64,000 nucleotides of DNA from Archegozetes longisetosus (lineage: Eukaryota; Arthropoda; Arachnida; Sarcoptiformes; Trhypochthoniidae). The notes below the pieces were generated by a model. The model was not told the origin of the DNA, made no database searches, and worked only from the letters and a program-made list of their open reading frames with translations. Shown in pieces: positions 37,600 through 51,800 of this stretch (the stretch's first letter is position 1; each line of letters begins with the position of its first letter). The position numbers were made by a program, and so were the translations under genes. The stretch is from NCBI GenBank assembly GCA_018873245.2, contig JAEMBT020000008.1:14185172-14249171 (forward strand). Reading direction: 5' to 3'.

Positions 37600-38160
37600 A
37601 ATTTTTTAAACATAAATTTTTGAATACACTTTTGTTTAGTTATGTTAAATGCACAAAATATTGCATAATTTAAACTTTTTTATTTCATATCTTATCAGTA
37701 TGTGTATTGTCAAATTTAATTTGAATTATTTTCTTAATTAAAAAAGTTTTCAACTATATAGTAATATAAATAAACTTTTCAATAAATATGTATACAATAG
37801 ATAAGGTATGACTCAGTTTTACTTAATTAGTGCTAATAGATAAAGAATTATACAACTGCTATCCTCAAAAAATGAATGCTACATAAGAATGATGATTTTT
37901 GAAGAGAAAGGAGTCAAAGTTGAGAATTAATATATTTGTAAAAGTTTTATGAGAAATATTGAGCTTAGAGACCAATAGATATCGCTATAAATAATAGTAA
38001 AATACTTGTGAATCGATTCAATGGAAGTCGTGCTTGTGTTTAGACCTAACTGACCTTAGCATAAATTTAAAATTTAATATTAACCGGTAATTTAAATAAA
38101 TAAAATAATTATATATTCTATTTATTGAATTTGTTTTAATTACTCATTTAGTTGGAAGAA
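37600..38160. other. Intergenic spacer, LIN37 / MIC19
   Basis: AT-rich spacer between two genes on the same strand, presumably holding the MIC19 promoter. I see no repeat or reading frame. Confidence 0.5.
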
Positions 38161-39141
38161 ATGGGCGGAAATTCGAGTACAAGGCGTGTGACTGTCGTTA
38201 ACGATAACCAAAACGGAGTCATCAGAGTATTAATTGCTTACTTAATATTTATTAATTTAATTTTAATTTTATCATTTTAATTATCATCCCATAGATATCA
38301 GAATCAGTTATCAAGAAATTAAAGAGTGAACAACAGGAAAGTTCTTCCGATGATCGACAACAATCGATATCAGGTTCACAACAACAGCAACAACAAACTC
38401 AACAATCTTCAAATCAAACATCGATCGATTCTGGTGTAGGTTTACTTAATTTAATTGAAATATGTCATTGTTATATAAATTTTAATCAATGTAAATTAAA
38501 TTAATCTCATAATAGATTACGTAATACTTTATTTAATGCTATTTTTCTGTAATTGATTGCAAGTCATTTTAGCAACTATTTAGACTCGACTTCAATCAAA
38601 TATTTTCTTTTTGTTTAATCTTTTGCTTATCTTTTCGATTTCATGACAATTATTTGAGTATAATTTTAATTGATTCACATCTAGACTCAGGTTTTCGATG
38701 CATTTGAATGTTTGTCAATTATTAGATTAGATAATACGATAAGAGCAAACTTAAGATATAATTTTTAAGTTACTAATCTGAATATTTCTCTTGAAGAGCA
38801 ATCAATTGGTTATGGGAACCGATTCTTTGTCATTAAAAAAAGAACACGAACAAGAAATAAAACGTTTAGAACATTCATGGAGAACACAAATCAATGAGTT
38901 GGAGCGACAAAATAGAGAGTTGTGGAAATCAGCAAACGATAAGTTATCTAATAATATAACTGAAGTCGAGAAAAAATATGTTAAGAATAAATGTCAACCT
39001 CTTTGTCGAGAAACTGAGAAGAAAGTGATTGAATGCTATCAAATCAATAAATCACAGCCACTAAAGTGCTCAAAAGAAGTGAAAAGTTTTGTCAATTGTG
39101 TTCATGAGGTTAGAAGAGAGGTTTTAAATAGAAACGGATAG
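38161..39141 (+). CDS. CHCHD3: MIC19/CHCHD3-type MICOS subunit
   Basis: Three phase-0 exons: 38161-38226, 38295-38435, 38797-39141, giving 183 aa (human CHCHD3 227). The N-terminus MGGNSSTRRVTV matches MIC19 MGGTTSTRRVTF, including the glycine that is N-myristoylated in the family. ISESVIKKLK matches LSENVIDRMK. A Gln/Ser-rich linker replaces part of the DUF737 helical region, then a coiled coil leads to a CHCH domain with twin CX9C motifs: Cys139-Cys149 and Cys160-Cys170. The protein enters the mitochondrial intermembrane space through the MIA40 pathway and links MIC60 to the SAM complex at cristae junctions. CHCHD6 (MIC25) is the close vertebrate paralogue; an invertebrate usually has one gene for both. 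The 361-bp second intron holds nothing I recognise. Confidence 0.88.
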
Positions 39142-39201
39142 GATTTAAGTGTTATTTTAAATTTAGAACTAATGAGTTGAGTTTATAATTTATAGCTTAT
39201 C

Positions 39202-39207
39202 AATAAA
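39202..39207 (+). other. Poly(A) signal of MIC19 gene
   Basis: AATAAA lies about 60 nt after the MIC19 stop codon. Confidence 0.5.
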
Positions 39208-39806
39208 TATATTTACTTAACTATATTAAGGTTACTAATAGGTTATTAAATTCTAATTGTTTGATGTAATTGAGGTTTGAGAAGCTCTGCAGCATATCAA
39301 GCATGCAGTCAACGATTGAGGTCCAGATTCAAAACACTGTAAAATTTCAAATTTAGTCGAAAATAAATTTTCAATATGTATAATAAAATTTCTTGGAAAC
39401 ACTTAATTGATTGGATATTATTTTTCATGGAAAACAGTTTCAGTTTAGAGATGAGAGTTGAAAAGATTAATAAAAAGTTGAGATTTATCTAATAAACATT
39501 TAAGTAGACCATAAAGATTAAGTTTTCAATAATAATAATTTTTGTTACAAAGCAAACATATTAATTATTATTTAATATTAGACCACCTGTTGAGACACTT
39601 GTGGGATAAACAATAAGAGGAACAGGTGTTAACCAAATCGCGTATTACAGCACATCCTTCATATGGCAACACCCAATACCTCCAACTCTTACAAATGCAT
39701 TCATCCAGTTTTCATTACACTTACATTTATTTATTACCATTAAATTTATTTGCATTAATCTTATTTTCTACTTATTGTTTGATTGAGATTCTGAACATTT
39801 CGTAAT
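39208..39806. other. Intergenic spacer, MIC19 / TBC1D30
   Basis: This 0.6 kb AT-rich spacer must contain the promoter of the long TBC1D30 transcript. No element is identified. Confidence 0.5.
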
Positions 39807-42800
39807 ATGAGTAATACGTGGTTTGATATTCAATTAAATGACATAAATAATGGTAATAATGAAAGTGTTACCGAATCCCAAGTTTCCAATGATCAACTAG
39901 AATGTGATTCACATAATTATTATAATGGCTTTGACAATTATGTGTCATTTGATAATAATACAGAGAGAAATAGTCTCGAATCACATGTTCAGCTAAGAAA
40001 TAGTAGATCTTCATCTTTCTCACTATCGCGTAACTATTCATTAAGTGAGAACCAATTAGATTTGGAGGTAGACAACAATGTGGTAAGTCGTGGTCGAATC
40101 AGTTCGATGGTAGATGAATTGCTTAATGACATTTATTGGAATTTGCGGTGTTATCGAAATAGAGGATATAGTATTAGCAGTGATACGAGCAATTACTCAA
40201 CGCCTGAGTCCCAAAAAGAGCTCAAAAAAGAGACTCTCTTAAGAGATAACTATTTGAAAGCAAAAGGTAAATTCAATTACAGCCACATTACCTACTAATC
40301 GATTCTATTTTACCAACTCTTCTATCTTTACCAACTCTTCTAACCTGACCAACTCTTCTAACTTAACTCTACTATGAATTAACTGTAAATCTAACTAAAA
40401 TATGTGAACACATATCTTATTTTTATTTTCGTGTTGTTCCGTTCGTCTGTGGTGGTCTCAAAGGAATCGGTGAACTAAAACAGTTAAGCTCACAGTTAGG
40501 AAATGACGTAAACCGTATGAATTCAACGCTTTTGCATCATCTTCGAAAGAGAGACCGCCTATCATCACATCGAAGCCAATGCTTTGATATAATAACAGCA
40601 GCTCTACAGGCAATTTCACCAAAACGAAGTAAGACCTTTTTTCATTATCCAAACTTAACTATACAAATAAAACTTAAATATAGTCCACTTTCTTCTTCCA
40701 ACTTTTGCAACTATTGGCGTGAGACATGTTTGCAATCTTCCAACTTTTGCAACTATTGCCATAAGACATGTTTGCGATGGAAGCGGTTGTTATCAAATGG
40801 TTTAGCATTAAATATAAGGCTTATCAGACCATAAAGATTTAGATGAAAAGAAATATATGACACATAGATTCTGATAAGACATGTTAAGCTTAGTGATTGA
40901 ATTTGTACTAACCAATTGCACGCAACTTATTTTCCAAACTAACATTTTGTTCTCATCTTTTCCTATCATTTACTTTTGTTTTAGATTTATACTAATTTTA
41001 AAATCAATACTAAACTCGCTTTTTTAGTTTTAATCTTGAGTAACATGCTTCCATTTATTGATTTTCTGTATTTTAGTTCATATTTTTGGTTAGTTTCAAA
41101 ATCATAGATGCATTCCAGGTACAAGCGATCAAAAATATTTTAGTTTCAAATTTACATTTCAGATCGATTCTGAATAAGATGACTCCTTAATGTCTGGATC
41201 AAATCGCTTAGAGAACCAAATCAATTAGTTTTCAAAGTGAGTCTAAGCAAATAGAAATGAAAATAAATTAAGATATGTAACTCTAATGTTTATGGAGAGA
41301 TACCCGTATCTCATAATAGAGCTTATGCTCAAGTCAAGTTAAGGTTAGTTAAGGTTAGTTAAGGTTAGTTAAAGTTAGTTAATGCAGGCAAAGGCAAATT
41401 GAACCTAAGCTTAAACTTGTAAGCGTTTTGTCTGCAACATTGGTTTTTTAATAATGTGAGCATCGTTCATAGCAAAGCCCAACTTTGTATGATGGATGAA
41501 ATATCGATTTAGCTAATTACTTGATTGGCATCGATTTAATTTAAAACCAACCAAATAACTTATGGACTGCATACAGAATTAGAGTTGAAACAGAAAACAT
41601 AACTAATGAATATTTAAAATTGAATTTTTCATGAGAAGCAAGTGAATAAGATATGAAATAGACGAGAGTTGTGTTGTATAATAAAGCAATAAATTGTGAT
41701 TATTAGGTTAGAGATCATTTGTAAAGATATTATGCTTAATATAGGTTCAAATATTCATTGTTTTTAGTTAAACACTAATTATTTCTCTTTCTATACAGTA
41801 ATAATAATTAAGTTTAATATACCTCTGCTCAACTCATTCATCCAAATAAAATCTTGATTCTTTAAGTTATCACTGAACTGGAATAAGACATTGAGTGTGC
41901 TGTAACAATAAGTTGTTTTTGTTGAGCAGAATGAGATGCTTTACGTTAATGAGTGACGCCTATTCTACAGATAAGTGTGATTGCAGTCAAACAAACCAAA
42001 ATACAAATACTATAGTCAAGCGCAATGCGATTTTCACTTATTTCACCCTAAAACAAAACAATTCTCGCTTATTTCATCCCAAAACTCATACTAAATGCAT
42101 TTAGACACAAGTATTTGAAATTTCTACTAATAAGGTGAACAGATTTAGATAAGTACAACTATTAGGAGATCTGCAGCCTTTTAGCTGATTTGAATTTAGT
42201 TAATATTGAATTTCGGGCAACAATTAGTTTTCAATTAGTTTTGATAAATGATTTAAGAGTAGTTTCGATATTAAGTTTGACTTATGATTCAAATACAGAG
42301 CAGTGTATTAGATCAGAAACAATTAGATTGTTGCATTATTAGACTTATAAATACAATCAAATACTATTAGAGCTAAACATAATGACAAATATTTTATCAA
42401 TTAAATGTTTTAATGCTTATAGATGGTACAATAAGACTCTATTTTTCGTTTATTCAATTTATTCAAATTTGGTTAATGATGAAAAAAAGCTTAAACTTGG
42501 TTAGAGTTGAGTCGAAGTAGAAAAATCGATTGGGTTATAAGTTAGAAAACTGTTATTTTATTTTGGCTCCATAGCTTAGCTTAAATATTCTGACTTCATC
42601 TTTCAAACTAGACTTTCAGAAATCCTCAACGAGTAAGCTGAAACTTTTTCACAAATACTCTTATATTAGGTTTTTGTTTTCAGATTTGATTTATAGAAAA
42701 TAAAGTCTAGTTTTCAAGTTTGAAACCGAGATAGGATTGAAAGTGTTATGAAAAAGGACTCAAAAATTGTGTATTGAAACAATCAATAAAGTAATTCTAG

Positions 42801-45800
42801 AGACTTCTCTAGATTTGATCTAAATATCTCACTTGACGACACTTCCATATAAAAAGGTTTAACTCAAATATTTGTTTAGTCAATGTTTTTTACACGAATT
42901 TTTGTTCAAATCTTAAGCATTACATTAAATGATTACAATTAACAGAAATGAATTTATAGCAATTGGGATAAAAATAATCGTTTTTTTCAGTCTAAATCAG
43001 GATGTAATTGAGACGAGATGATGAGATGAAGTCTCAAGAGAGTTGAAGTTTTGAAGTTAGAAATAAATAGTTTGCAGAGAACTCTTAACGTCAATTAGGT
43101 AATAGCAGTCAATTAGGTAATAGCAGTGCAATAAAAGAGCAATCGACTAGTTTGAACAATTTATTTGCTCAATCAAAATCTAGGTATAAATCTAAGTATA
43201 CTTGTTTATAATTGAATCGCCAGCCTAAACGCTTTAGCGTTTCTGCATCTCTAGCCAAGTATTTAATCTAAAGTTAGTATTTTTTTTTTCAAGCATTTCA
43301 TTTATATCTTTTGATCTGCTCGAAAGTCTGCATCTTATTTACTACGTTTACAAGAGATAAAACCAGCAAATTTGAACTTTGAATATCGTAATACTTTTGA
43401 ATTATTGAAGGGTGAAAATGCTGGTGTTGAAATTGCTATATGAAATTGAATTGAAAGATTTATATTGAAACCACAAGCCACGTGAGAAATGAGAATTTTG
43501 ATGATGGTTATGAGAAAAAAACGTTATTATATGTAAAATGATTTAGGATTCAATCTTAAGTAATATGAGTATTTATGAGAATCTATATATAAATAGTAAT
43601 TTTGCTCAAATCCCACATGAAAAAGTTAATGGATTCTTTAATGAGACTTACAAGACAGATTATTCGGTATTCTTTAACTTATCAAACTAAGTGGGCGTCA
43701 AAGAAGACTCATTCGACTATCTATTATATGAGCTGTAGTTTTTTCTTGATCATAAATCTCTCTTTATCATATTCTATAAGATTCTTATAGTTGCTTCTAA
43801 CAGGATAAGCGATTCTCTGTCAAACAATCCAAATAAAAGGAATCAAAGCAAAGGATCGAAATTTAGCAGAATTACCCAAATTCCACTTTATTATCATTAT
43901 AGCATAACTTCTTAATCCATTCGAATATCTTATATTGAAAGAAAGTTAATTTCAGTAACAATTATTTAAATGTTTGATAAAATAGTCATAAAATCAGAAG
44001 AATATTAGTGTTATTTTGTTAGTTGAATATATATATTTGAAACAAACATATGGCAATGATTATGATCTTACGCATGATTGCTAACTAGAAGCTAATAGTT
44101 AATGATTAATTATGATTCAAGCTAAATGAAACGACACAATAGGTTTGTTTAGACAGTATGAGAAAATGGTTAATAGAAGTCCCGTTGCTATGAGTGTTGT
44201 GCTACTCTTTTCACGAACGATAGTTTTTCTGTTTATATCAATTACTATAATTGAAATTTCTCCCACTTGTAGTCAAAATTATTAATCATTTATATTTGAG
44301 TTGATGACTGCATATCGATCTTAATCTATAGTAGATGATCATTAAGTTTTTCGATACTCTGTTTCTGTAATGTTTTCTATGAAAGACAAGTATTCTGTGG
44401 AAGAGTACGGAAGAAATTTGACGTTTAACCTTATACCAAAATCATCTCACACTATATTCCTCCACCTCTTGCGCTGAATGGACGAGACGGAACGTAAAAT
44501 CAATACTACAATTGGTAAGAGCCAGGCATTCATATAACGGTTTAGTAAGAATGCAGAGCATCGTTGCTATAAAGTCCTCAGCTTTTAATATACAGAAAAC
44601 GTGTGCTGACAATATATGTTAGATATCTTGTTATTTTCATTTAAATTCTATATTCAAAAATTATTGAGGTTTTGCATTAAGATTATATTTAATAATTAAA
44701 GCTATTTGGTTGTTCACCATTTGACCATGTGACTTTTAAGCTTGTGTAGTAGTGTAGTTTTAGCTTTTTTTTTATATGTAAACACTTAAACCTAGCATTA
44801 TTTTTGTCTAAATTTGACAACCAATTGTCTGAATTATTTTTTGCATTAATAATACGGTGATAATAAGAAAATTCTGAAAGTGATTCTGAGAGCGAAAATT
44901 AATTACTGGTGTAGAATCAGACTGTTGGTAATTAAAATTGCGATTACCCTTAAGGCAAATAATAGAACACTCGTTTGGAATTGTAGTCCAATAGCTTATT
45001 GGTATGCAACTGACAATATTGTGATACCATTCTAGCGAGTGCATTAAACTTAAGACCTACTGCTTAATCATGAGCAATATTCTTAATAAAACGCTTAAAA
45101 ATATTGGTCGACGTCTTTCGACAACTGGTAAGTACTTAAACAACTTATCATTAATGTAATATTTCCGAAATAGAGTATAGGATAATAGATGTATCAGTAA
45201 ATTATTAAATATATTGTGCAATCAATAGTATCTTTTGTGCTATCAGCTCATAATGACTGTATAGTTGGATTCTATTATATTCAGATGATTCAAATTGAAT
45301 TGTATGCTAGAATTGAAATGATAACAAGCTAATCTAACTTGACCCGATCCGGCCCGACCCAATCTGATCCGCCCCGACGTAACCCAATTTAACCAGAATA
45401 GTTTATGCAGTTTAGAATCTATTTGATCCTTTCGCTCAGACTCAAGCCTACAACTTAAGTACGACATAATTCTGAAGGAAAGCAAAAGTATTGGAATCGA
45501 AATATTAGTTATTCAAATACTATGGCTGGAGTTTAGCTTAAAATTTAACAATAATTCCTATGTTTGAATAGAAATGTTGAATTTTGGAATAAACTAAATC
45601 CCAAACCTACATCCTTTCGATTCGGGATCTATTATTCTTAGCTTTAGGAACCATACGAAAGGACTTTTGTAGATCAAAGAAAATTGGTTTTGAAAATCAA
45701 GATTCAGGAATAGATTGAAATAGATTAAGTTACATATTGGGAAAGATTGTCTTTATGAATTTAATATCACTATACGTAATTTCCAGACATTGAATAGATT

Positions 45801-48800
45801 GTTTTGAATACTATATAATAATTTTCTATAGTTATTCGTGAGAAGAATACCAGATTTTGCCAATAGATTCTGCAATTCAAAGCCCCCAAGTTATGCACAC
45901 TCTAGTATTAGCTTGAAATTTGCACCATAGACTCTATTGCATATAATATCTGAATCAAGCCAAACTTTACGCAAGTTCTTAATTAGCCATAAAAGCTATA
46001 AATGAATTTATTAAAGAAAATAGTTTGAGGCTAACATGGATGTATAGTCAGCATATGGTAGTCCGAGCAACAATGCAATCAATTTTATTAGATTATCAAC
46101 TGATAGGATTAGACTCGACTTTGAGAACTTGTTATTTTCGTTATATTAGCTACTATTCGATGCTTTAAATAATAACTGGAACATATTTCGCAAAAAATAT
46201 TTTTAATATATTTGATATAGGAATTGAGATTGTATTTACATCTAAATTAATGTAAAACTTGTTTCAAATGTTAATCATTTATACAATTATAAGTGTGATC
46301 ATATACTGAATCAATCTCAGTGTTGGTGAAGACTTGTTGCGAGTGTAACTATTAAATTAATCAGAATAACTTTCGTTTCACATGACTGATGTTTTGGTGT
46401 AAAGCCAGTTGCTTTGTAGATGCAATTCAACTAAATAGTAAGTTTGACAACACTTACTATCTTATGAATCGATATGACGTATTTTCTAAATAAATTGACA
46501 AACTAATAAATCATTGAAATTATATAAAGCAGTGATTGTTTAATTGAAAGGCATATTTTTAGAATCAAATAGACATTCAAATAGAGTCAAGTAACTTAAG
46601 CTTTAAATAAATTTGATTTTAGATGATTATTAGCTCCAGAAATAGAAGATATTAATAGTTATTTGATTATTTGAATATTTATTTGAATCTAAAAATATAC
46701 ATACTCAAATAAAACAATGACTGCATTATATTTATATAATACCAATCCTTTATTAGTTTGTAATCGACTTATTTTTAACAACAAACTCATCAAATTATAC
46801 AAAAACTGATGTCTCATCAAATTTACTATTTAGATGAATTACACAGACTTTTGTTAGTAAGTTTACAAATTACAGCAATAATCTTCCTAAATTACCAATA
46901 TATATTTATGAATCTTTAGAATTAATTTTAGTTTTAATTAGAGACTGGCTGAGAAAAGAACGAAATACTTTCTGAATAATCAATATAAGCATTAAAAAGT
47001 AGTTCAAAATTGATTAAAATCAAATAGAAAATGTGCATATCTACACATATTACGTAACTATCTTAAATGATATGCCATAAATTGTAAATATTTGCATAAC
47101 CACTTTCAATGACTACTTATACAAATGATTTTAGCATAAGTATTATTCAAAAGTTATTCATTAAATCTAACTCATACTAATCGAATCATATTTAATGGTA
47201 ACATCAGAATAACATTGCATTCGTTTGAATATTTTTGATCAAATGTTGGAATAGAAGTATCTCTTGTATGATATATTATAATGTGGTACAATTTCTAAAT
47301 CCTTACTCTGAATTAAATATTTAAGAGTACTTTAACATTGTGTAAAGCTTGTATAAGAGACCCTAAAATAAGAATTAGGTTACAACATCTAAATTATTGT
47401 AAATGCAACTATATCAACATAATTTCATAACGTGTAGGCGTTTCAATGCCTCGTTTGAACTTCGATTTTTCAATCCTAAGCTTCATAGATTCCATTTAGT
47501 TTGAAAGTAGAGCACAATTCTCTTATTAGTGGGTTTAAGAATATTCTTTGGAAGCAAGTAATATTACTTTACCATTATTTCAACATAAGTTTATCAAAAT
47601 AGGTTTCAATTACATATTGAAAGCATTGCAAGCCGTTCATAGTATATAATTATCACATAATTGGATCGAACTTTCCAAATGTTTTCCAAATATTTTATCA
47701 ATCCATTAGTAATAACTGACAAGTTCTAACAAACTAACTGATGATTTGACTCCAGACTGAGAACATCGATTGCGTTTTAGTTGAAATTTAGGTACTAAGC
47801 ATCAGAGATAGAAGAAACATGAATTAAAAAATAAATTCAATCTTCATATTTGAATGATTGATGATGAGTAATGGTTGTTATTCATACTTATTACCAAGAG
47901 ATTGAGTAGTTGACGCACTTCTAGATTCAAAGTATTTATTTGGTAGTAAAACATTTTACAATATAATTAAGTTGAGACATATAGTTAACTCAGTTAACTC
48001 AATAAAGTTAATGCAGCAATAATTTAACTTTTATATAATACTAAACTTATAGTAAATAAAATTTTAGAAATGTTAGGTGTGATAGAAATCTAGAAAGCAT
48101 ATAACTATACTTAAAGGATTTTCCTACAACGTAAATCTTCAAGCTTATCAAAGATTATAAACAATTGAAAATTTAGTCATGTAATTGTCACTTCACAGCA
48201 TTATCTCTGTTAAAATAGAAACATATTTTCTCTCTTTCTAGTTTAATACTAGTATATGAAAATTTTATTCAATAGAATTGTATTTATTTGTTTGATCCAA
48301 GTGTGCACAAGAGAAATAAGTTTAATGTATTGTTTTACGATGTATTGTAATAGGAATAAAAATCAATGTGATGTTAGCGTGGAAATAGAAAAATATAGAT
48401 TTATCATTCATCTCTATTTAGATAACATTGAATTGCTTTTTCTTACATACATATATATAGACATCACTCAATCAGAACAATAGTATAGAGTCTTCTGTTT
48501 TATTTAGCATTGTTCACATGATAACAGTCGAGTTCTTCATTTATGATTAACAGACCTAGTTACCTGTGATGAGTCTATAGTTAAAAGATGAATCAAAAAA
48601 TATAGTATACTATAAAAACTATAGTTCATTATAGTAGATATCTGATAACTACGTCAAAGGTATCTAGCACAATTTTTCACTGTAAATTAATTTGAAATTA
48701 GAGCTTTATTTTAGGCAATCGATTCTTCAGCAAATAATTTGATCAATTATATGATTTATATTTAACTTCTGGCTTATCTTTCACTAATACTAAGCCTATT

Positions 48801-51800
48801 AAGACTGTGAGAGTCGATCAGCTCAAACATTTGGAATGCCATTAAACAAGAATTGACTTTTATCCTATATCTACTCTTTTATGAATCAATCCATTCTTTT
48901 GTCATCGCATTCATTCTTTTGTGATAGAATTCGTATTTATAGCAAAATCGAAATATAATAAAACATAGATAAGATTTTTTTTCTTCAAAATTCCTTTGTT
49001 TTATATGCTTTGACTAAAGAATTGTAAAGAATATAAGTTTGCCTGGGATGAAAAAATCAATAAAAAATGTACAACAGTATTCTAGTGCATTTTTATAAAA
49101 TAATTAAATCAAATAATGACTTTATTCCGTGCTATAAGAAGTATTCGCACAATATTAAAATTAAATTCCGGTTCAGTTCAAAGTCCAAATTGTAGGTCAA
49201 TAAGTAATTATTTTAATTGATGCCTGATTTCACTATTGATTTCAATTAGTATCTAATTAGTTAGATTTAGTATTTACTAGAAAATCAATTTTCAAATGTC
49301 ATTGCTAACCAATCCTATGATTGTTTGTGATTAATTTTTATTAATAAAAATACTGTGCATTATAATACTCCGCATTACTTGACTTGAATAAATACAATAT
49401 TTCTACTGAAAAATCGATTACAGCTTCACAATGAAAGTGTTATGCTTTTTGCAACTAAGCTAAATATAAATATATGGTTATGATTATGCATATAATTTCA
49501 ATAATTCTAATAAAAGAGAATAGCATAGCGTTTATTAGCTATAAGAATTTATTATGTAATCATATTTCACTTGTTTTATATAAGGCTTTCTCATCAGATG
49601 TTCATTTAGAAACAAGTTTATAAATCATTTTATTAGCATTGAAAATCCATTATTTCATCTCTTTATATTATCCATTTTCTCTCATTTTATTTGAAAAATC
49701 CATTTTACACAAAATAGTATTAAAAATAAAACACTAGAAAACATGAATTTGCTTTTAGAACAATTGAGTATCAAACTCAATTACTTCTATAGGAAATCAA
49801 TTAATAATTTGCTCTCAAACTTCCTTCAGTGCATCATAAGATGAATAATCTGAGGATTTAGACTTAACTCGTTTGTCACGCAACCAGTTTATAGCAGAGT
49901 AAATATAAGATTATTTATGATATTTTCTACTCGTTTCGATTGACTTCACAATCCATCAATAGTGACAAGATTGGCTGACATGAATATCTTAAAGCCCTTA
50001 TTGACTCATGAGTCAAAGTATCAAGACTGATTCTAATCTATATTATAGGCTTATTACACGCAGAATTGAAATGAGTCCGATTGAGATGAATGGATATAAT
50101 TATATTTGGAATTTACTAACTTAAAATAGTGGATTATTTTCAAATCACTAAATATTGACAACTAGGATGTGTTCAATTTTATGGCAAATCCTAGGCTAAA
50201 ATCAAAGAGATGTTTAAATATACAAACCTGAACTAATTAATTATCCACAAGTTGTCCGCTTTGACTACAAAAGCAAATTGACTTCATCGTTTCTTATAAT
50301 TTATTTAATATATAGTAAATGATTTATGGTTTAAATTCTAGTTTTTGCGCCGTATATAAGCGTAATCTTCAATAGAATCCCTAAAGAGTCGAACTAACTG
50401 GATGCATCACTGCTATCATAAGTGTCTTACTTCTGTACTTTCTTCTGTCAGTGTCCAGATAATTCTATCTTCACTTTATTAATTAAACTAGTCAAATCTC
50501 ATTTTTCAGACACTTAACTTTACTCCTAATTTTTTCTCAGGTGTTGATACCAAGATGCGGTTCAGTATAGAGCCACATCCAGGTGACAGTGGATTTAGTC
50601 AATGGCACGACGCTATGAGAATGGTCTCACGACTACCTGGAGGTATTCCACAAGAATTCCGAAAAAAGGTAAGTAATTACAATGTAGTCAAGTTGACAAA
50701 ATCCTGAATAAATCTAGAATTTTTGAACCTGAAATTCTAGATGACATTTCTAGTTATTATAAGGTTATGAATAAAATTATCATTTTTTATCGCGATATAC
50801 TCTGATTGCGTTGAAAAGTTCTATCTTTCCGTATTATGGTCAAATTGGTTGTACGATGAATAGAAGTGTGAAATGTTTATATGACAATTCTTATTGATAA
50901 AAGTTTAGTTTTTATATCGAAATAGTTTCATGAGATATGAAAAGTGACAAAAGCTAGAAGAAGTATGCGCTCCATTAACTTTGATGAAGTTTTATCATTT
51001 GAGTCTTATATATACTCTACTAACTGTATACTTGGCACACATAACTTATAGCAAAAATAGTAATAATTGAATCTTATGGAGAAAAATTTATTTTTCAGTC
51101 TACATCTACTTAACTTATCTAATTTATGCTCCAAGTAATACGTAAGCCTATTAGTAAAAAGTTTTTAAATTTATCATTTCGACCTTTCACAACACTCTTA
51201 TATTTCATCTAATATGCTTTCCACTCCATAGTCATTTCAAATGATGTATGATTATTACTAGTTTTGTAAATCAGCTTGTTTTCTTACACTTATTAACTCT
51301 TTCAAAAAGCAAATTATTTTAATTTTACAATTCTTTCTACTACTTACCAACAAAACTAACTCAATACAACTCTTGCTTGATATTTGTTATCTGAGTACAA
51401 ATAAGTTTAAGAAATTGATTACTCAAGAATTTAGAAATTCAAATTTTTCTAAAAAACTAACAGCATATCAATATAAGAAAGCTTTAAGTTGTGCAATCAT
51501 TTGAGAAAACAAACACATAAAGATTGGAGAGAAAAGGTTAAGAACAAATGAGAGATCAAGTTGAATTAAGTTGAAGCAGATAATTGAATTTGGAAATAAT
51601 CTTATGCAATTTGATCAGTTGCAAGATGGTTTTTCTTCAACTCTAATCCTGTTAAATTACATTATCTGATGATTGACAATATAATTTACATAATTAAAGT
51701 CTAAAATAAACAAAAACATGAAAAATTAATTAAACGTTATACTAGTTTGGATTGTTTCTAACGGTTATTGACTTCGGAATAGCTGAGCAAATAATTAAAA

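Larger units (their letters stand above)
40629..50540 (+). other. TBC1D30 intron 2, with candidate alternative first exons
   Basis: This 9.9 kb intron (GTAAGA...CTCAG) is AT-rich and nearly free of microsatellites, unlike the left flank. It holds a 42-bp tandem duplication at 40698-40778, a GGTTAGTTAA array at 41336-41384, and three ATG-plus-donor exon candidates at 44478, 45070 and 49116. I saw no nested gene on either strand. Confidence 0.7.

Noticed and set aside
48256-48483. 75-codon frame with signal-peptide-like start and several cysteines, in TBC1D30 intron 2
   Set aside because: AT-driven hydrophobic residues; the cysteine spacing fits no known small secreted family. Likely chance.
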